Source: Desulforhabdus amnigena (GTDB lineage Bacteria > Desulfobacterota > Syntrophobacteria > Syntrophobacterales > Syntrophobacteraceae). Taken from it: a stretch of 64,000 nt of DNA. The translations under genes and the position numbers were made by a program. Positions 42,543 to 52,395 of this stretch are shown here, piece by piece (the stretch's first letter is position 1; each line of letters opens with the position of its first letter). The notes under the pieces are model-generated. The model ran no database searches. It was not told the origin of the DNA and worked only from the letters and a program-made list of their open reading frames with translations. The DNA lies in NCBI RefSeq assembly GCF_027925305.1, contig NZ_BSDR01000001.1, forward strand, positions 2,445,001-2,509,000, read 5' to 3'.

Positions 42543-45302
42543 TCACGATTCTTTTTCCACCCGTACCGCACAAACCTTGAACTCCGGAATCTTGGCCACC
42601 GGATCCAGCGCCGGCACTGTGAGAATGTTGGCGGCGGCCTCGGCATAGTGAAAAGGCATAAAGACGACGCCGGCTTTCACCCGTTCCGTAACCTGGACAT
42701 GCACGGTGATGCTCCCGCGCCTGGTGGTAAGCCGGGCGCGGTCACCGTGGACGAGTTGGAGCCTTGTCGCATCCGACGGATTGAGCTCCACTTCGGCCAG
42801 GGGAGCCAGAGCATTGACCCCTTCGCAGCGCCCCGTCATAGTGCGTGTATGATACTGGTAAAGCAGGCGCCCGGTGGTCAGAATCATGGGATAGGCATCG
42901 TCGGGAAGTTCGAAGGGATCTTGATGCTCCACAGGGAAGAAAACCCCTTTGCCCCGGGTGAACCGGTCTTTATGCAGAAAAAGAGTGCCGGGATGATCGG
43001 CGCTGGGGCAGGGCCACTGCAGCGATTCCCTTTCCAGGCGTTTATAGCTGATCCCGCCATAGCTGGGGGTTAAGGCCGCAATCTCCTCGAAAATGCTCTC
43101 AGGAGAATCATATCGCCAGCCAAGCCCCATGCGGTTGGCCAGATCCGTAAGAATCCTCCAGTCGGCCCGGGCTTGCCCCGGCGGCTCAACAGCCTTCCGC
43201 ACCCGCTGTACCCTGCGTTCCGTGTTGGTGAAAGTTCCGTCTTTTTCCGCGAAACAGGCGGCCGGCAAAACGACATCGGCCAGGCGCCCCGTTTCCGTCA
43301 GAAAGATGTCCTGCACCACCAGAAAACCCAGGTTTTTCAGGGCATCCGACACATGATGGGAATCGGGATCGGACACCACGGGGTTTTCACCCAAAATGAA
43401 AAGGCCCTTGATCCTGCCTTCAGCCGCGGCTGGAAGCATCTCGGTGAGAGCCAACCCCACTTCGGCATCCAGAGGGGCCTTCCAGAAAGCCTCGAACTTC
43501 GACCGGATTCCACCGTCTGTCACCACCTGGTAGCCTGGAAAGACATTGGGCAGAGCCCCCATGTCACAGGCCCCCTGAACGTTGTTCTGGCCTCGCAAGG
43601 GGTTGACGCCTGTTGAAAGCCGGCCGACGTTCCCCGTGAGCATAGCCAGGTTGCCGAGAGACTTGACGTTGTCCGTACCACAGCTATGCTGAGTGATCCC
43701 CATGGCGTACAGAATCATGGCTTTACCCGCCCTGCCGTAGATGCGGGCGGCGCGGATCAGGTCTTCGGCCGGAATACCGCTGAGGGCTTCCACCCTTTCG
43801 GGGGTATAGGAGGCCACCACCTTCTGCAGAGCATCATAATTTTCGCAACGCTCCGCAATGAACGGCTCATCGGCCAGGTTTTCCCTGATGATGACGTGCA
43901 TCAGACCATTGATGACGGCAATATCCGTTCCGGGGCGCTGACGCAGCCAGACGGCGGCATGAGCTACCAGGGGGATGCGGCGGGGATCGATCACCACCAG
44001 TTCCGCCCCGTTATGAATCACGGCCCTTTTGACGAAGGTGGAAAGGACGGGATGCGCCTCTGTGGTGTTGGACCCGATAACGATGAAAGCATCCGCGTCT
44101 TCCATCTCGGCGATGGAATTGGTCATGGCACCGGAACCAAAAGAGGCGGCCAGACCGGCTACCGTCGAGGCATGGCAGAGCCTGGCGCAGTGGTCGATGT
44201 TATTGCTTTTAAAGCCTGTGCGCACCAACTTCTGCATCAGGTAGTTTTCTTCGTTGGTCACACGTGCGGAAGAGAGGCCCGCCAGGCTCCGTGGGCCATG
44301 GGCGCGCAGGATCTGTGCGAAGCGCCCGGCGACATGGTCGAGGGCTTCATCCCAGGAAGCTTCGCGAAAAGTACCGTTTTCTTTGATGAGCGGCACGGTG
44401 AGGCGATCCGGGGAGTGAATGAAGTCGTAACCGAAGCGCCCTTTGACACAAAGCCGCCCCCGGTTGGGCACAGCATTCTCCACCCCCGTGACCTTGACGA
44501 CACGGCCGTCTTTTACATGCAGCCACATCTGGCACCCCACTCCGCAATAGGCACAGGTGGTGAGCACTTTGTTGGTTTCCCCGGCCCGGGCCAGCCCGAA
44601 AGCCCTTTTTTCAAAGAGGGCCCCCACGGGACAGGCCTGAACGCACTCGCCGCAGTGCACGCACTGGTCGTAATCCGCAAGCGGAAACCATCCCTGCGGC
44701 AGCGGCTTTTCTTCACGCCGGCCGTAAGGATAGGGAATGGCGAGATTCACCTGAACCTGGTTGCAGGCGGCCACGCAGCGGCCGCAAAGTATACAGCGGC
44801 TGAAGTCCCGCACCATGAGCGGGTGTTCGTCGTCCAGGGGAAATTCAAAGTCCTGAGGCACCAGGTCCGTGGTGTCGACCCCGTATTCCCTCACCAGTTC
44901 CTGAAGGCGGCAATCGCCGTCAGCCGGGCACATGATCTGGTGCCAGGGCCTGTTAGCGGCTCTTACATGAGCCCCGGTCCAGCCTTCCCGGGGGCGATCC
45001 CAGGCAAAACAGGTGTGCTGGCCGGTGGCCACCAGCATTTCGATGATGATCTTGCGAGCTTCACGCACCCGGGATGAATCTGTCTGGATTTCCATCCCTT
45101 TGACGGCCGGTGTGGCGCAGGCCGGCAGGAGCCGGTCACTCCCCTTGATTTCCACCACACAAATGCGACACACTTCTTTGTGATCCGCATCCTGCAGGTG
45201 ACAGAGTGTGGGAATGTGTACTCCATGGGCCTTCGCTACCTGCAAAATGGTCTGCCCCGGTTCAAATTCTATTTCCTGACCGTTCAACAACAATGTGGAC
45301 AT
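42543..45302 (-). CDS. fdhA: NAD-linked formate dehydrogenase catalytic subunit, Cys type
   Basis: A 919-residue Mo/W-bis-MGD enzyme with a NuoG-like N-terminus. A [2Fe-2S] domain comes first (HIPTLCHLQDADHKEVCRIC), then a His/Cys cluster motif (MCPADGDCRL) and two [4Fe-4S] sites (CILCGRCVAACNQ and CVHCGECVQACPVG). The MGD domain begins with TTCAYCGVGCQMWLHVKDG. The active-site segment NNIDHCARLCHASTV has Cys where some homologues have Sec. The C-terminus is the molydop-binding domain (ALAPLAEVELNPSDATRLQL). It oxidises formate and passes electrons along the clusters to its partner. GGAGG precedes the ATG; it is 24 bases downstream of the NuoF/GltD hybrid, forming a two-gene operon. Confidence 0.9.
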   Translation of the reverse strand: MSTLLLNGQEIEFEPGQTILQVAKAHGVHIPTLCHLQDADHKEVCRICVVEIKGSDRLLPACATPAVKGMEIQTDSSRVREARKIIIEMLVATGQHTCFAWDRPREGWTGAHVRAANRPWHQIMCPADGDCRLQELVREYGVDTTDLVPQDFEFPLDDEHPLMVRDFSRCILCGRCVAACNQVQVNLAIPYPYGRREEKPLPQGWFPLADYDQCVHCGECVQACPVGALFEKRAFGLARAGETNKVLTTCAYCGVGCQMWLHVKDGRVVKVTGVENAVPNRGRLCVKGRFGYDFIHSPDRLTVPLIKENGTFREASWDEALDHVAGRFAQILRAHGPRSLAGLSSARVTNEENYLMQKLVRTGFKSNNIDHCARLCHASTVAGLAASFGSGAMTNSIAEMEDADAFIVIGSNTTEAHPVLSTFVKRAVIHNGAELVVIDPRRIPLVAHAAVWLRQRPGTDIAVINGLMHVIIRENLADEPFIAERCENYDALQKVVASYTPERVEALSGIPAEDLIRAARIYGRAGKAMILYAMGITQHSCGTDNVKSLGNLAMLTGNVGRLSTGVNPLRGQNNVQGACDMGALPNVFPGYQVVTDGGIRSKFEAFWKAPLDAEVGLALTEMLPAAAEGRIKGLFILGENPVVSDPDSHHVSDALKNLGFLVVQDIFLTETGRLADVVLPAACFAEKDGTFTNTERRVQRVRKAVEPPGQARADWRILTDLANRMGLGWRYDSPESIFEEIAALTPSYGGISYKRLERESLQWPCPSADHPGTLFLHKDRFTRGKGVFFPVEHQDPFELPDDAYPMILTTGRLLYQYHTRTMTGRCEGVNALAPLAEVELNPSDATRLQLVHGDRARLTTRRGSITVHVQVTERVKAGVVFMPFHYAEAAANILTVPALDPVAKIPEFKVCAVRVEKES

Positions 45303-45326
45303 GTCAACCCCTCCAGTTCGGCGCTT

Positions 45327-47252
45327 CTAAACTGCGGCCATGGCAATACGAAAGCAACGCAGACAACGAGCCGCTTCCTTGACGGCCTGAGCCGGCTTCA
45401 CCCCGCCTTCGACCTCGGCAAAGCTCTTGATGCGCTCCTCCGGAGAAAGAACCGGGGGATGCATCTTCCTGGTCGTATCCTCGTAGGGCATTTTTTCCTT
45501 GTAAAAAAAGATCCCCAACTGCCCTATGAGTTTTTCTATCCAGTCGCTGTCGCCCGGTATGCATTTCCCCGAGGTCAGGTACTGATCAATAAAGCGGGCC
45601 GCATTCTTGCCCGCCGCCAGGGCGGCAATGAGGGTGGCGGGGCCGGTCACACAATCGCCTCCCGAAAAGACGTAAGGCTGCCTGGTCTGGCAGGTGATCT
45701 CGTCCACTACGAGAGTCTTCCAGCGCGAAATTTCCACTTCTTCGGGAGGCAGAACGCAGTCCACCACGCAGACCTGGCCTATGGCGGGCACGATGGCATC
45801 GCAGGGAATCACGATATTGGACCCTTCCACCGGCACGGGACGCCGCCTGCCGGATGCATCGGGTTCACCCAGCTCCATCTTCTGGCATTCGAGACCGGTC
45901 ACTTTGCCCTCCTCCGCGATGATTTTCACGGGGGCCACCAGGTAATGGAAGTGGACACCTTCTTCCCTGGCTTCCCTCACTTCCTGAGGATCTGCAGGCA
46001 TTTCCGCTTCCGTGCGGCGGTAGATCAGATTCACATCGTCAAACCCCAGACGTAGAGCCGAACGCACACAGTCCATAGCCACGTTGCCGCCGCCGATCAC
46101 CAGGAGCTTCTTCCCATCGATGGGACGCTCGCCCATGGCTACACGGCGCAGGAACTCCACGCCGGTCATGAAGCACCGGTACCCGGCATCCTCACCTTCA
46201 CACCTCATTTTGGCCGACTCGGGAGCCCCCACCCCCACAAAAACCGCCTCATAGCCTTCTCTGAGCAGGTCTTCCAGAGTAACGTCCACTCCCACATTGA
46301 CACCGTAGCGGATTTCAGCTCCCAGTTTTTCCACCTGAGCGGCTTCTCCCCGCAGAATATTTCGAGGCAGCCGATAGTCGGGAATCCCCACTGCGGCCAT
46401 CCCTCCCGGTTCATTCAGAGCTTCGAAGACCGTAGAACGATACCCCGCCAATCCTAGGTAGTAGGCACAGGACAAACCCGCCGGCCCCGCTCCAATGATG
46501 GCCACCTTTTTGCCTTTACCAGGCCCCGGGTGTAAAGGAGGCTCCACATGGTGCTCAAGCTCCGCATCAGCGGCATAGCGCTTGAGAGCCCGGATGGCGA
46601 TCCCGTCGTCCACGCGCTGGCGCCGGCAGTTGAATTCACAGGGGCGGACACAAACTCTGCCGATCACTCCCGGCAGAGAGCAATCCCGCCGTATGGTGGA
46701 GAGCGCTTCATCCCAGCGACCGATACGGATTTTTTCCACGTAATCGGGAATATTCAGATGTGAAGGACAGGCATTGGTGCAGGGAGCGGTCACTTTGGCA
46801 ATATAACTTCCCTTGGGGATAGGCTTTTTACTCTGTATAACATCGAGAAATTCTTGCCGGCGATGGCAAAGTAGATCCAGAAGCGGCCGTGGAGTCGTTT
46901 GCCCGATGTCGCAGCGGCCCGTTTCCATCATGGCTCGGGCCAGTACTTCCAGGCGATCCAAATCCTCCGGACGGCCCTCTCCTCCACAGATTCCTTCCAG
47001 GATGCCACAAATTTCTTCCGTGCCGAGACGACAGGTAAAACACTGGCCGCAGGATTCCTTTCGCGCCTCTTCCATATAAGCTCGCACCATGTCCACCAGG
47101 TTCACGGACCAGTCGTGGACGAAGAGTCCGTCCCAACCCATAAATGCTTTGAGGGGCCTCCCCGGGGCGAACTCCACAGGCAGTTTTTCCGGTTGAACGG
47201 GTTCCCGCCCGGGTACCCATCTCCCCCATGTCGAAAAGATCTGACTCGTCAT
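45327..47252 (-). CDS. NuoF C-terminal / GltD hybrid flavoprotein
   Basis: A 641-residue protein. Residues ~1-140 correspond to the end of NuoF: FMGWDGLFV-like text, then the [4Fe-4S] motif ESCGQCFTCRLGTEEICGIL. The NADH/FMN-binding part of NuoF is missing. Residues ~150-560 are a GltD-type module: Cys-rich entry (CTNACPSHLNIPDYVEKIRI, GRVCVRPCEFNCRRQ), FAD site (KKVAIIGAGPAGLSCAYYLG) and NAD(P) site (KLLVIGGGNVAMDCVRSALR). A final ARCLRCFR pair closes it. It would exchange electrons between the formate dehydrogenase clusters and NAD(P) or ferredoxin. Being GltD-like, it could also supply electrons to the split glutamate synthase nearby, which lacks a beta subunit; this is speculation. Confidence 0.85.
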   Translation of the reverse strand: MTSQIFSTWGRWVPGREPVQPEKLPVEFAPGRPLKAFMGWDGLFVHDWSVNLVDMVRAYMEEARKESCGQCFTCRLGTEEICGILEGICGGEGRPEDLDRLEVLARAMMETGRCDIGQTTPRPLLDLLCHRRQEFLDVIQSKKPIPKGSYIAKVTAPCTNACPSHLNIPDYVEKIRIGRWDEALSTIRRDCSLPGVIGRVCVRPCEFNCRRQRVDDGIAIRALKRYAADAELEHHVEPPLHPGPGKGKKVAIIGAGPAGLSCAYYLGLAGYRSTVFEALNEPGGMAAVGIPDYRLPRNILRGEAAQVEKLGAEIRYGVNVGVDVTLEDLLREGYEAVFVGVGAPESAKMRCEGEDAGYRCFMTGVEFLRRVAMGERPIDGKKLLVIGGGNVAMDCVRSALRLGFDDVNLIYRRTEAEMPADPQEVREAREEGVHFHYLVAPVKIIAEEGKVTGLECQKMELGEPDASGRRRPVPVEGSNIVIPCDAIVPAIGQVCVVDCVLPPEEVEISRWKTLVVDEITCQTRQPYVFSGGDCVTGPATLIAALAAGKNAARFIDQYLTSGKCIPGDSDWIEKLIGQLGIFFYKEKMPYEDTTRKMHPPVLSPEERIKSFAEVEGGVKPAQAVKEAARCLRCFRIAMAAV

Positions 47253-48036
47253 TTTATTCTCTCATCCGTTTTTTCTGCTGTTCAAAACGCGGGGTCCTCT
47301 TCCGAAAAGAAGCTATCAATGCATTCATATCAATGAAAACATGACTTATCGATAGAGAAAATAGACTCCGAGGAGAGGCTTTACGATCGAGCTTGCGCCT
47401 CCTTCGATCCTGAGCCGCTAAAGAGGCTCCGGCAGAGCGAAAGAGTCGGACTGAAAGAGATTTCAGGAGGATTGATGAGAGGAGAATGGAGAAAATGATG
47501 TGATGGGAAGAGTATCTTTCGGTCTGACCCCGAACCTACCGAACACGGGTAGCATTGAAGCGCCACCTCAGGTAAAACCGGTAAAAAGATACATCTACAG
47601 ACTCCTTTGGAGGGTTCTGAAAGCGGGAGCGACGATCGGATATTTTGAAATGCTAAAAAAAATTCTCGCTCGGGCACTCAGCTATAAAAGTACTGAAAGC
47701 TTGACGATATGTAAAATGGAAATTTTCTATTAATCCATAAATCGCTGCCCCGGCAAATCGATGAGAGGCTCTCTGCCATTCAATCATCAGGAACGGATTC
47801 CTCTTAAGGCTGATCAGAGATCCACCCCCATGACCGTAGCGGTCACAATGGAGTATGAATGAGGAGATTGCGTCCCATGCCGCCTTTAAGTTTTAGGGCC
47901 GAGTGTGTTATTAATCTCCGACTTTTCTCCCTTTTGGGGTTGATATGCATGCGCCTTGGGTTTAAATGTTCAGGATGATTTCGTTGTTTGCGGAATCCTT
48001 CCCTTTCCGGAGTTCGCCTTTGGCGAAACGACTCAA
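47253..48036. other. Intergenic between divergent operons
   Basis: About 780 bases between the formate dehydrogenase operon and ftsK. One frame of 77 codons (47500-47733, plus) has no ribosome site and no family likeness. No RNA gene or clear terminator is seen. An open extension of the ftsK frame back to 47956 is probably untranslated. Confidence 0.5.
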
Positions 48037-50307
48037 ATGAAAGATCGGTTGAGGTTTTATCAAGTGGAAAACAAAAAGCATGAAATTTGGGCGCTCTGCA
48101 TTTTGACCATTACGCTAATGGTTTTCTTCAGCCTGATTTCATTCCATTCTTCGGATCCGACTTTTTTCAATGCATCGAGCATGGGCCGCTCGCCCCGCAA
48201 CTGGATCGGATCTCTGGGAGCTCATATTTCGTGGTCGCTCTTCTTTTTTTTCGGACTCGCCGCCTACGGCTTCACTTTTTTAGGTTTCTGGTTCAGTCTG
48301 TGCCTTTTTCGAGGCGCCCCCCCTCTCCCCTACGGGCGTATCCAGTATGTGGGAATATTCCTTCTGTTCCTGAGCTTCATGAGTCTTGCAGCTCTCCACG
48401 AGCCCAAAATACACTTTTTTGGCCAGGAAATTCTGACCGGTGGTGAAATCGGTCTTCTTTTGGCGCAATTCCTTGCAGCAAGGTTGAACTTTGTGGGAAC
48501 CCATATTCTCCTGGTAGGAGTGTTTCTCATCGCCCTGCTGCTTTCAACTCCCTTGACGATCGAGTCTTCCCTGGATTGGATCTGTCGACAGATTTCCTTG
48601 TGCGGCAAGGGAGCTTTCAGCGGCGCCATTCAGTTCTTCCAGAAAATCCGCAATCTGCGTCCGGAACCTCCTGAACTTGTTCCTGTAGCGGCTTCACGTC
48701 CGCGCAGAGTCAAAAAACCTTCCTCCCCGATGGTGGAGGCCCTTCCCGCCCCTGAATCTGTACAGCAACCACCTGCGGTTCCCATCCCGGAGGCAAAAAA
48801 GATCACCAGGAATGCTGCGCCCATCAAGCCTCCTCCTGCGGCCTCCGGGCAATATGCGCTTCCTCCTCTGGATCTCCTGGACGCCTATGAAGCGACCAGC
48901 CGCAAACCGGACATGAAAAAACTGGAGGACAACGCCGCTATTTTGCAGGAAAAGCTGGCAGATTTCGGCGTGCAGGGAAAAGTAATGGAGATTTGCCCGG
49001 GTCCTGTGATCACCATGTACGAATATGCCCCTGCTCCAGGAATAAAAATCAGCAGAATCGTCGGGTTATCCGACGATCTCTCCATGGCTCTCAAGGCGGT
49101 CAGCATCCGTGTCGTAGCTCCCATTCCGGGCAAGGCTGCCATCGGAATAGAAATTCCCAATGAACACCGTGAACTGGTTTCCATTCGAACCGTCATTGAA
49201 TCCGAAGCCTTTTCAGGGTCCACGGCTCCACTTACGATCGCTCTCGGCAAAGACATCACGGGACAGCCCGTCGTGGCCAATCTTGCCAAGATGCCCCATC
49301 TGCTCATCGCCGGAGCCACGGGAACGGGGAAAAGCGTCTGTATCAACGCGGTTCTCAGCAGCCTTCTTTTTCGGAATACGCCTGATGACATGCGGCTTCT
49401 GCTCATCGACCCCAAACGCATCGAACTCAGCAGCTATGAAGGGATTCCACAACTTGTCCACCCGGTGGTGACGGAGCCCAAAATGGCGACTCGAGCTCTC
49501 CGGTGGGCGGTGCAGGAAATGGAATTGCGCTATAAGCTCCTTGCGGACAAAAATGTTCGAAACATTGAAGGATACAACCGTGCCCTGGCACGGGAAGAAA
49601 CGACAAGCACCAACACTGCCCCCACTCCTCTGGAGGAATCCGGGCTCCAACATCATCGCCTCCCCTATATCGTCATTATTATCGACGAACTGGCAGACCT
49701 CATGATGGTGGCTTCCCGAGAAGTGGAAGAATCCATCACTCGATTGGCTCAAATGGCACGCGCATGTGGAATCCATCTCATTTTGGCTACCCAACGGCCT
49801 TCCGTGGACGTACTCACGGGCATCATCAAAGCCAACATCCCCACACGTATTTCCTTTCAGGTATCCTCACGCATCGATTCCCGAACCATTATAGACGGTT
49901 CCGGTGCCGAAAGCCTTCTCGGAAGCGGCGACATGCTCTTTCTCCCTCCCGGAACGGCCAAACTCCAGCGCATCCATGGGGCTTTCATTTCCGATGCCGA
50001 GGTACAGCACCTGACGGAGTTCTGGAGAGTTCAACAGCTTGCGGATGATCCCTTGCGGGAGCGGGTCAATTTTCAGGAAATCTCTTCCTCGGAAGGAATC
50101 CAGGAGGAAGAATTGGATGAAAAATACGAAGAGGCGATCGAACTGGTTCTTGAAACCCGGCAAGCATCTATTTCCATGTTGCAAAGAAGGCTTCGTGTAG
50201 GATACAACCGTGCAGCCCGCATGATAGAAATGATGGAACAACAGGGCATTGTGGGAGCATCCGATGGGGTAAAACCCAGAGAGGTCCTCGGAAGAGGCGC
50301 TTCATGA
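48037..50307 (+). CDS. ftsK: DNA translocase FtsK/SpoIIIE
   Basis: About 756 residues. Four to five membrane helices lie in residues ~20-185. A Pro/Lys linker follows (~230-300), then the motor. Walker A is LIAGATGTGKSVCINAVLSS and Walker B is YIVIIIDELADLMMV; the HLILATQRPSVDVLTGIIKA loop also matches. The C-terminal gamma winged helix (~690-750, QASISMLQRRLRVGYNRAAR) recognises orienting sequences. The protein pumps chromosome ends during division. The start is placed at 48037 by typical family length, since the ribosome site is weak and the frame is open 27 codons further. Its stop overlaps lolA by four bases. Confidence 0.93.
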   Translation: MKDRLRFYQVENKKHEIWALCILTITLMVFFSLISFHSSDPTFFNASSMGRSPRNWIGSLGAHISWSLFFFFGLAAYGFTFLGFWFSLCLFRGAPPLPYGRIQYVGIFLLFLSFMSLAALHEPKIHFFGQEILTGGEIGLLLAQFLAARLNFVGTHILLVGVFLIALLLSTPLTIESSLDWICRQISLCGKGAFSGAIQFFQKIRNLRPEPPELVPVAASRPRRVKKPSSPMVEALPAPESVQQPPAVPIPEAKKITRNAAPIKPPPAASGQYALPPLDLLDAYEATSRKPDMKKLEDNAAILQEKLADFGVQGKVMEICPGPVITMYEYAPAPGIKISRIVGLSDDLSMALKAVSIRVVAPIPGKAAIGIEIPNEHRELVSIRTVIESEAFSGSTAPLTIALGKDITGQPVVANLAKMPHLLIAGATGTGKSVCINAVLSSLLFRNTPDDMRLLLIDPKRIELSSYEGIPQLVHPVVTEPKMATRALRWAVQEMELRYKLLADKNVRNIEGYNRALAREETTSTNTAPTPLEESGLQHHRLPYIVIIIDELADLMMVASREVEESITRLAQMARACGIHLILATQRPSVDVLTGIIKANIPTRISFQVSSRIDSRTIIDGSGAESLLGSGDMLFLPPGTAKLQRIHGAFISDAEVQHLTEFWRVQQLADDPLRERVNFQEISSSEGIQEEELDEKYEEAIELVLETRQASISMLQRRLRVGYNRAARMIEMMEQQGIVGASDGVKPREVLGRGAS

Positions 50308-51068
50308 CAGAGAAGAAATTGAGTGAGACGAAAATGAAAAGGAAAAGCCTGAAAAAGATGGTTTTGTGTGGTGTTTTTTGGGGAATAATGTTTTGTTCTT
50401 TTGCAGCCCATGCCGCAGCTCCACTGGTCTTGGGGGATATACTGAAAAAAACGGAGTCCTACTATCAGGAAATCAACGCCTTCACGGCACAGTTTCATCA
50501 AACGACAACATCCGCCGCAGCCAGCGCCATGAAGACAGAGGCTTCCGGGGTCCTGTACTACGAAAAACCCCGGCAGATGCGCTGGGAATACGAAAAACCG
50601 GAAGTTCAGATCTTTGTGGCGAATCACAAGCTGGCATGGCTCTATGTTCCTTCCGAGAAACAGTTTTCTTTGTTTGACGCCAACACTTTTTTTTCATCCC
50701 CTCTGGCGCAAACTTTTTTCGATGGAATGGTGGAAGTGAGAAAGAATTTTGAGGTCAATCTCGATTCCAAACAGACGACCCAGGAAGTCGCCGTCCTCAA
50801 GCTGATTCCACGGCAGGAGGACCCGAACATCCAGTCCCTGCTTCTCCGGGTGGATCTCAAGACCTACCGCATCTTGAGCATAGAAAGCCGTGATGCCTTG
50901 GGAAACACCAATCTTATTGTTTTGGACAGTCTGAGGCCAGAGCCCCGACTGGACGCGAAACTCTTCGACTTGGACATCCCACCGTCCGCGGTGGTTGTGG
51001 ATAGTGAAGGACGGCAACTGACCCCTTCAGAAATACAAAAGCTTAAAGCCAAGCTCCTTTCGAAATAG
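50304..51068 (+). CDS. lolA: Outer-membrane lipoprotein carrier LolA
   Basis: A 254-residue periplasmic chaperone. A basic start and signal peptide end at about residue 36 (MVLCGVFWGIMFCSFAAHAA). The mature part has the LolA pattern: ILKKTESYYQEINAFTAQFH, then SGVLYYEKPRQMRWEYEKPE and a FVANHKLAWLYVPSEKQFSL segment. It carries lipoproteins from LolCDE to the outer membrane, so the organism has a diderm envelope. It starts within the ftsK stop (ATGA) and has an AGAGG seven bases upstream; a second Met at residue 11 is less likely. Confidence 0.92.
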   Translation: MTEKKLSETKMKRKSLKKMVLCGVFWGIMFCSFAAHAAAPLVLGDILKKTESYYQEINAFTAQFHQTTTSAAASAMKTEASGVLYYEKPRQMRWEYEKPEVQIFVANHKLAWLYVPSEKQFSLFDANTFFSSPLAQTFFDGMVEVRKNFEVNLDSKQTTQEVAVLKLIPRQEDPNIQSLLLRVDLKTYRILSIESRDALGNTNLIVLDSLRPEPRLDAKLFDLDIPPSAVVVDSEGRQLTPSEIQKLKAKLLSK

Positions 51069-51076
51069 GAATGCAC

Positions 51077-51988
51077 ATGAATAAAGAAGAAATTGTAAAA
51101 AGAATCTTGCAACTCAAGCGGGAAAAAAATGCCATTATCCTGGCTCACAACTATCAGCCGCCTGTCATTCAGGACATCGCCGATATGACCGGGGATTCAC
51201 TGGAGCTCAGCCGCCAGGCGGCTTCAACAGCAGCAGAGGTTATCGTTTTCTGCGGGGTCGCCTTCATGGCGGAAACTGCAGCCATTCTGAATCCGGGCAA
51301 AACCGTGCTGCTTCCGCGTCTCGATGCGGGATGCCCCATGGCGGATATGATCACCCCCGAGGATGTTCGCACTGTACGGGCAAAATACCCCGGTATTCCC
51401 ATCGTGACCTATGTGAATTCCACGGCCGCCGTCAAGGCGGAAAGCACTGTCTGCTGCACTTCGGCCAATTCCATTCACGTAGTGGAATCCTTTAAAGATC
51501 ATGACACCGTGTACATGGCTCCCGACCAAAACCTCGCCAAATACACCGCTCGTCATACAAAAAAGCAGGTAATGCACTGGAACGGCTACTGCCCCATTCA
51601 TCATCATCTCAAGATGGATGCCGTAAAGAAGAAGAAACAGGAGCATCCCGAAGCGCTTTTCCTCGCCCATCCCGAATGTCCCCCCGAGATCCTCGATCTT
51701 GCCGATATGATTCAAAGCACATCGGGAATGTTGCGCTTCGTCCGTGAAAGTACCCACGAGGCCTTCATCATCGGCACTGAAGAAGGGATTCTTCATCCCA
51801 TGCGAAAACAGAATCCCGACAAGCGGTTCTACTCCGCTTCGGGCAGTTTGATCTGCCCCGATATGAAAAAGACCTCTCTGGAGGATGTCCTCCGTTCTCT
51901 TGAAACGTTGCAACCCCGAATCACAGTCCCTGAAGATATTCGCGTCAGGGCCCTGGGAGCCGTAGAGAGAATGTTGACCCTTGGCTAG
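51077..51988 (+). CDS. nadA: Quinolinate synthase NadA
   Basis: A 303-residue [4Fe-4S] enzyme that condenses iminoaspartate and dihydroxyacetone phosphate to quinolinate in NAD synthesis. Typical sequence is AIILAHNYQPPVIQDIADMT, VFCGVAFMAETAAILNPGK and CTSANSIHVV. The cluster cysteines are expected at CCTSAN, HPECPPEI and LICPDMKK. AGGA lies seven bases before the ATG at 51077, nine bases after lolA. No nadB or nadC is in the window. Length is normal for the compact type. Confidence 0.95.
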   Translation: MNKEEIVKRILQLKREKNAIILAHNYQPPVIQDIADMTGDSLELSRQAASTAAEVIVFCGVAFMAETAAILNPGKTVLLPRLDAGCPMADMITPEDVRTVRAKYPGIPIVTYVNSTAAVKAESTVCCTSANSIHVVESFKDHDTVYMAPDQNLAKYTARHTKKQVMHWNGYCPIHHHLKMDAVKKKKQEHPEALFLAHPECPPEILDLADMIQSTSGMLRFVRESTHEAFIIGTEEGILHPMRKQNPDKRFYSASGSLICPDMKKTSLEDVLRSLETLQPRITVPEDIRVRALGAVERMLTLG

Positions 51989-52025
51989 TTCCCATTTTGG
52001 AAATTCCTCTTATGAAAGGATGAAC

Positions 52026-52358
52026 ATGCACCGCAAAAAAAGATTGAGAAAGAAACTTCGCGTAGGTGAATATAAAGAACTGGGTTTTCTGGTTCGTTTT
52101 GAGTTCGCCGATGAACTGCCCACGGAAAAATGCAATGAACTTTTGGATAGCTTCCTTTCAACAGCCATAGAATCCAACGGCCTTCTCTTTGGCGGCGGCG
52201 GATACGGCAGCTCGTGGGAAGGCTTTGTGATATTGGACGCACCTCGCGGCTCGGTCACAGAGGAAGATCGAACGAAAGTCACGAATTGGTTCGAAACCCA
52301 ATCCGGAATCAAGAGCTTCGATATCGGACCGCTGGTTGACGCCTGGTATGGGAAATGA
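52026..52358 (+). CDS. YggL-type 50S ribosome-binding protein (DUF469)
   Basis: A 110-residue protein. It begins with a basic patch ([20 protein letters not shown]), followed by [20 protein letters not shown] and the aromatic/Gly-rich [17 protein letters not shown]. This is the pattern of YggL, which binds the large ribosomal subunit. AAAGGA lies about six bases before the ATG at 52026; an ATG two codons earlier is also in frame. It lies between nadA and pdxA with short gaps, so it is part of the same operon. Confidence 0.82.
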   Translation: MHRKKRLRKKLRVGEYKELGFLVRFEFADELPTEKCNELLDSFLSTAIESNGLLFGGGGYGSSWEGFVILDAPRGSVTEEDRTKVTNWFETQSGIKSFDIGPLVDAWYGK

Positions 52359-52395
52359 TCATCTCTCATTTCCAATGAAAATCAAGGAAGTGGAT

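Noticed and set aside
47500-47733. Seventy-seven-codon open frame
   Set aside because: No ribosome site and no family likeness; lies in a long divergent intergenic region.
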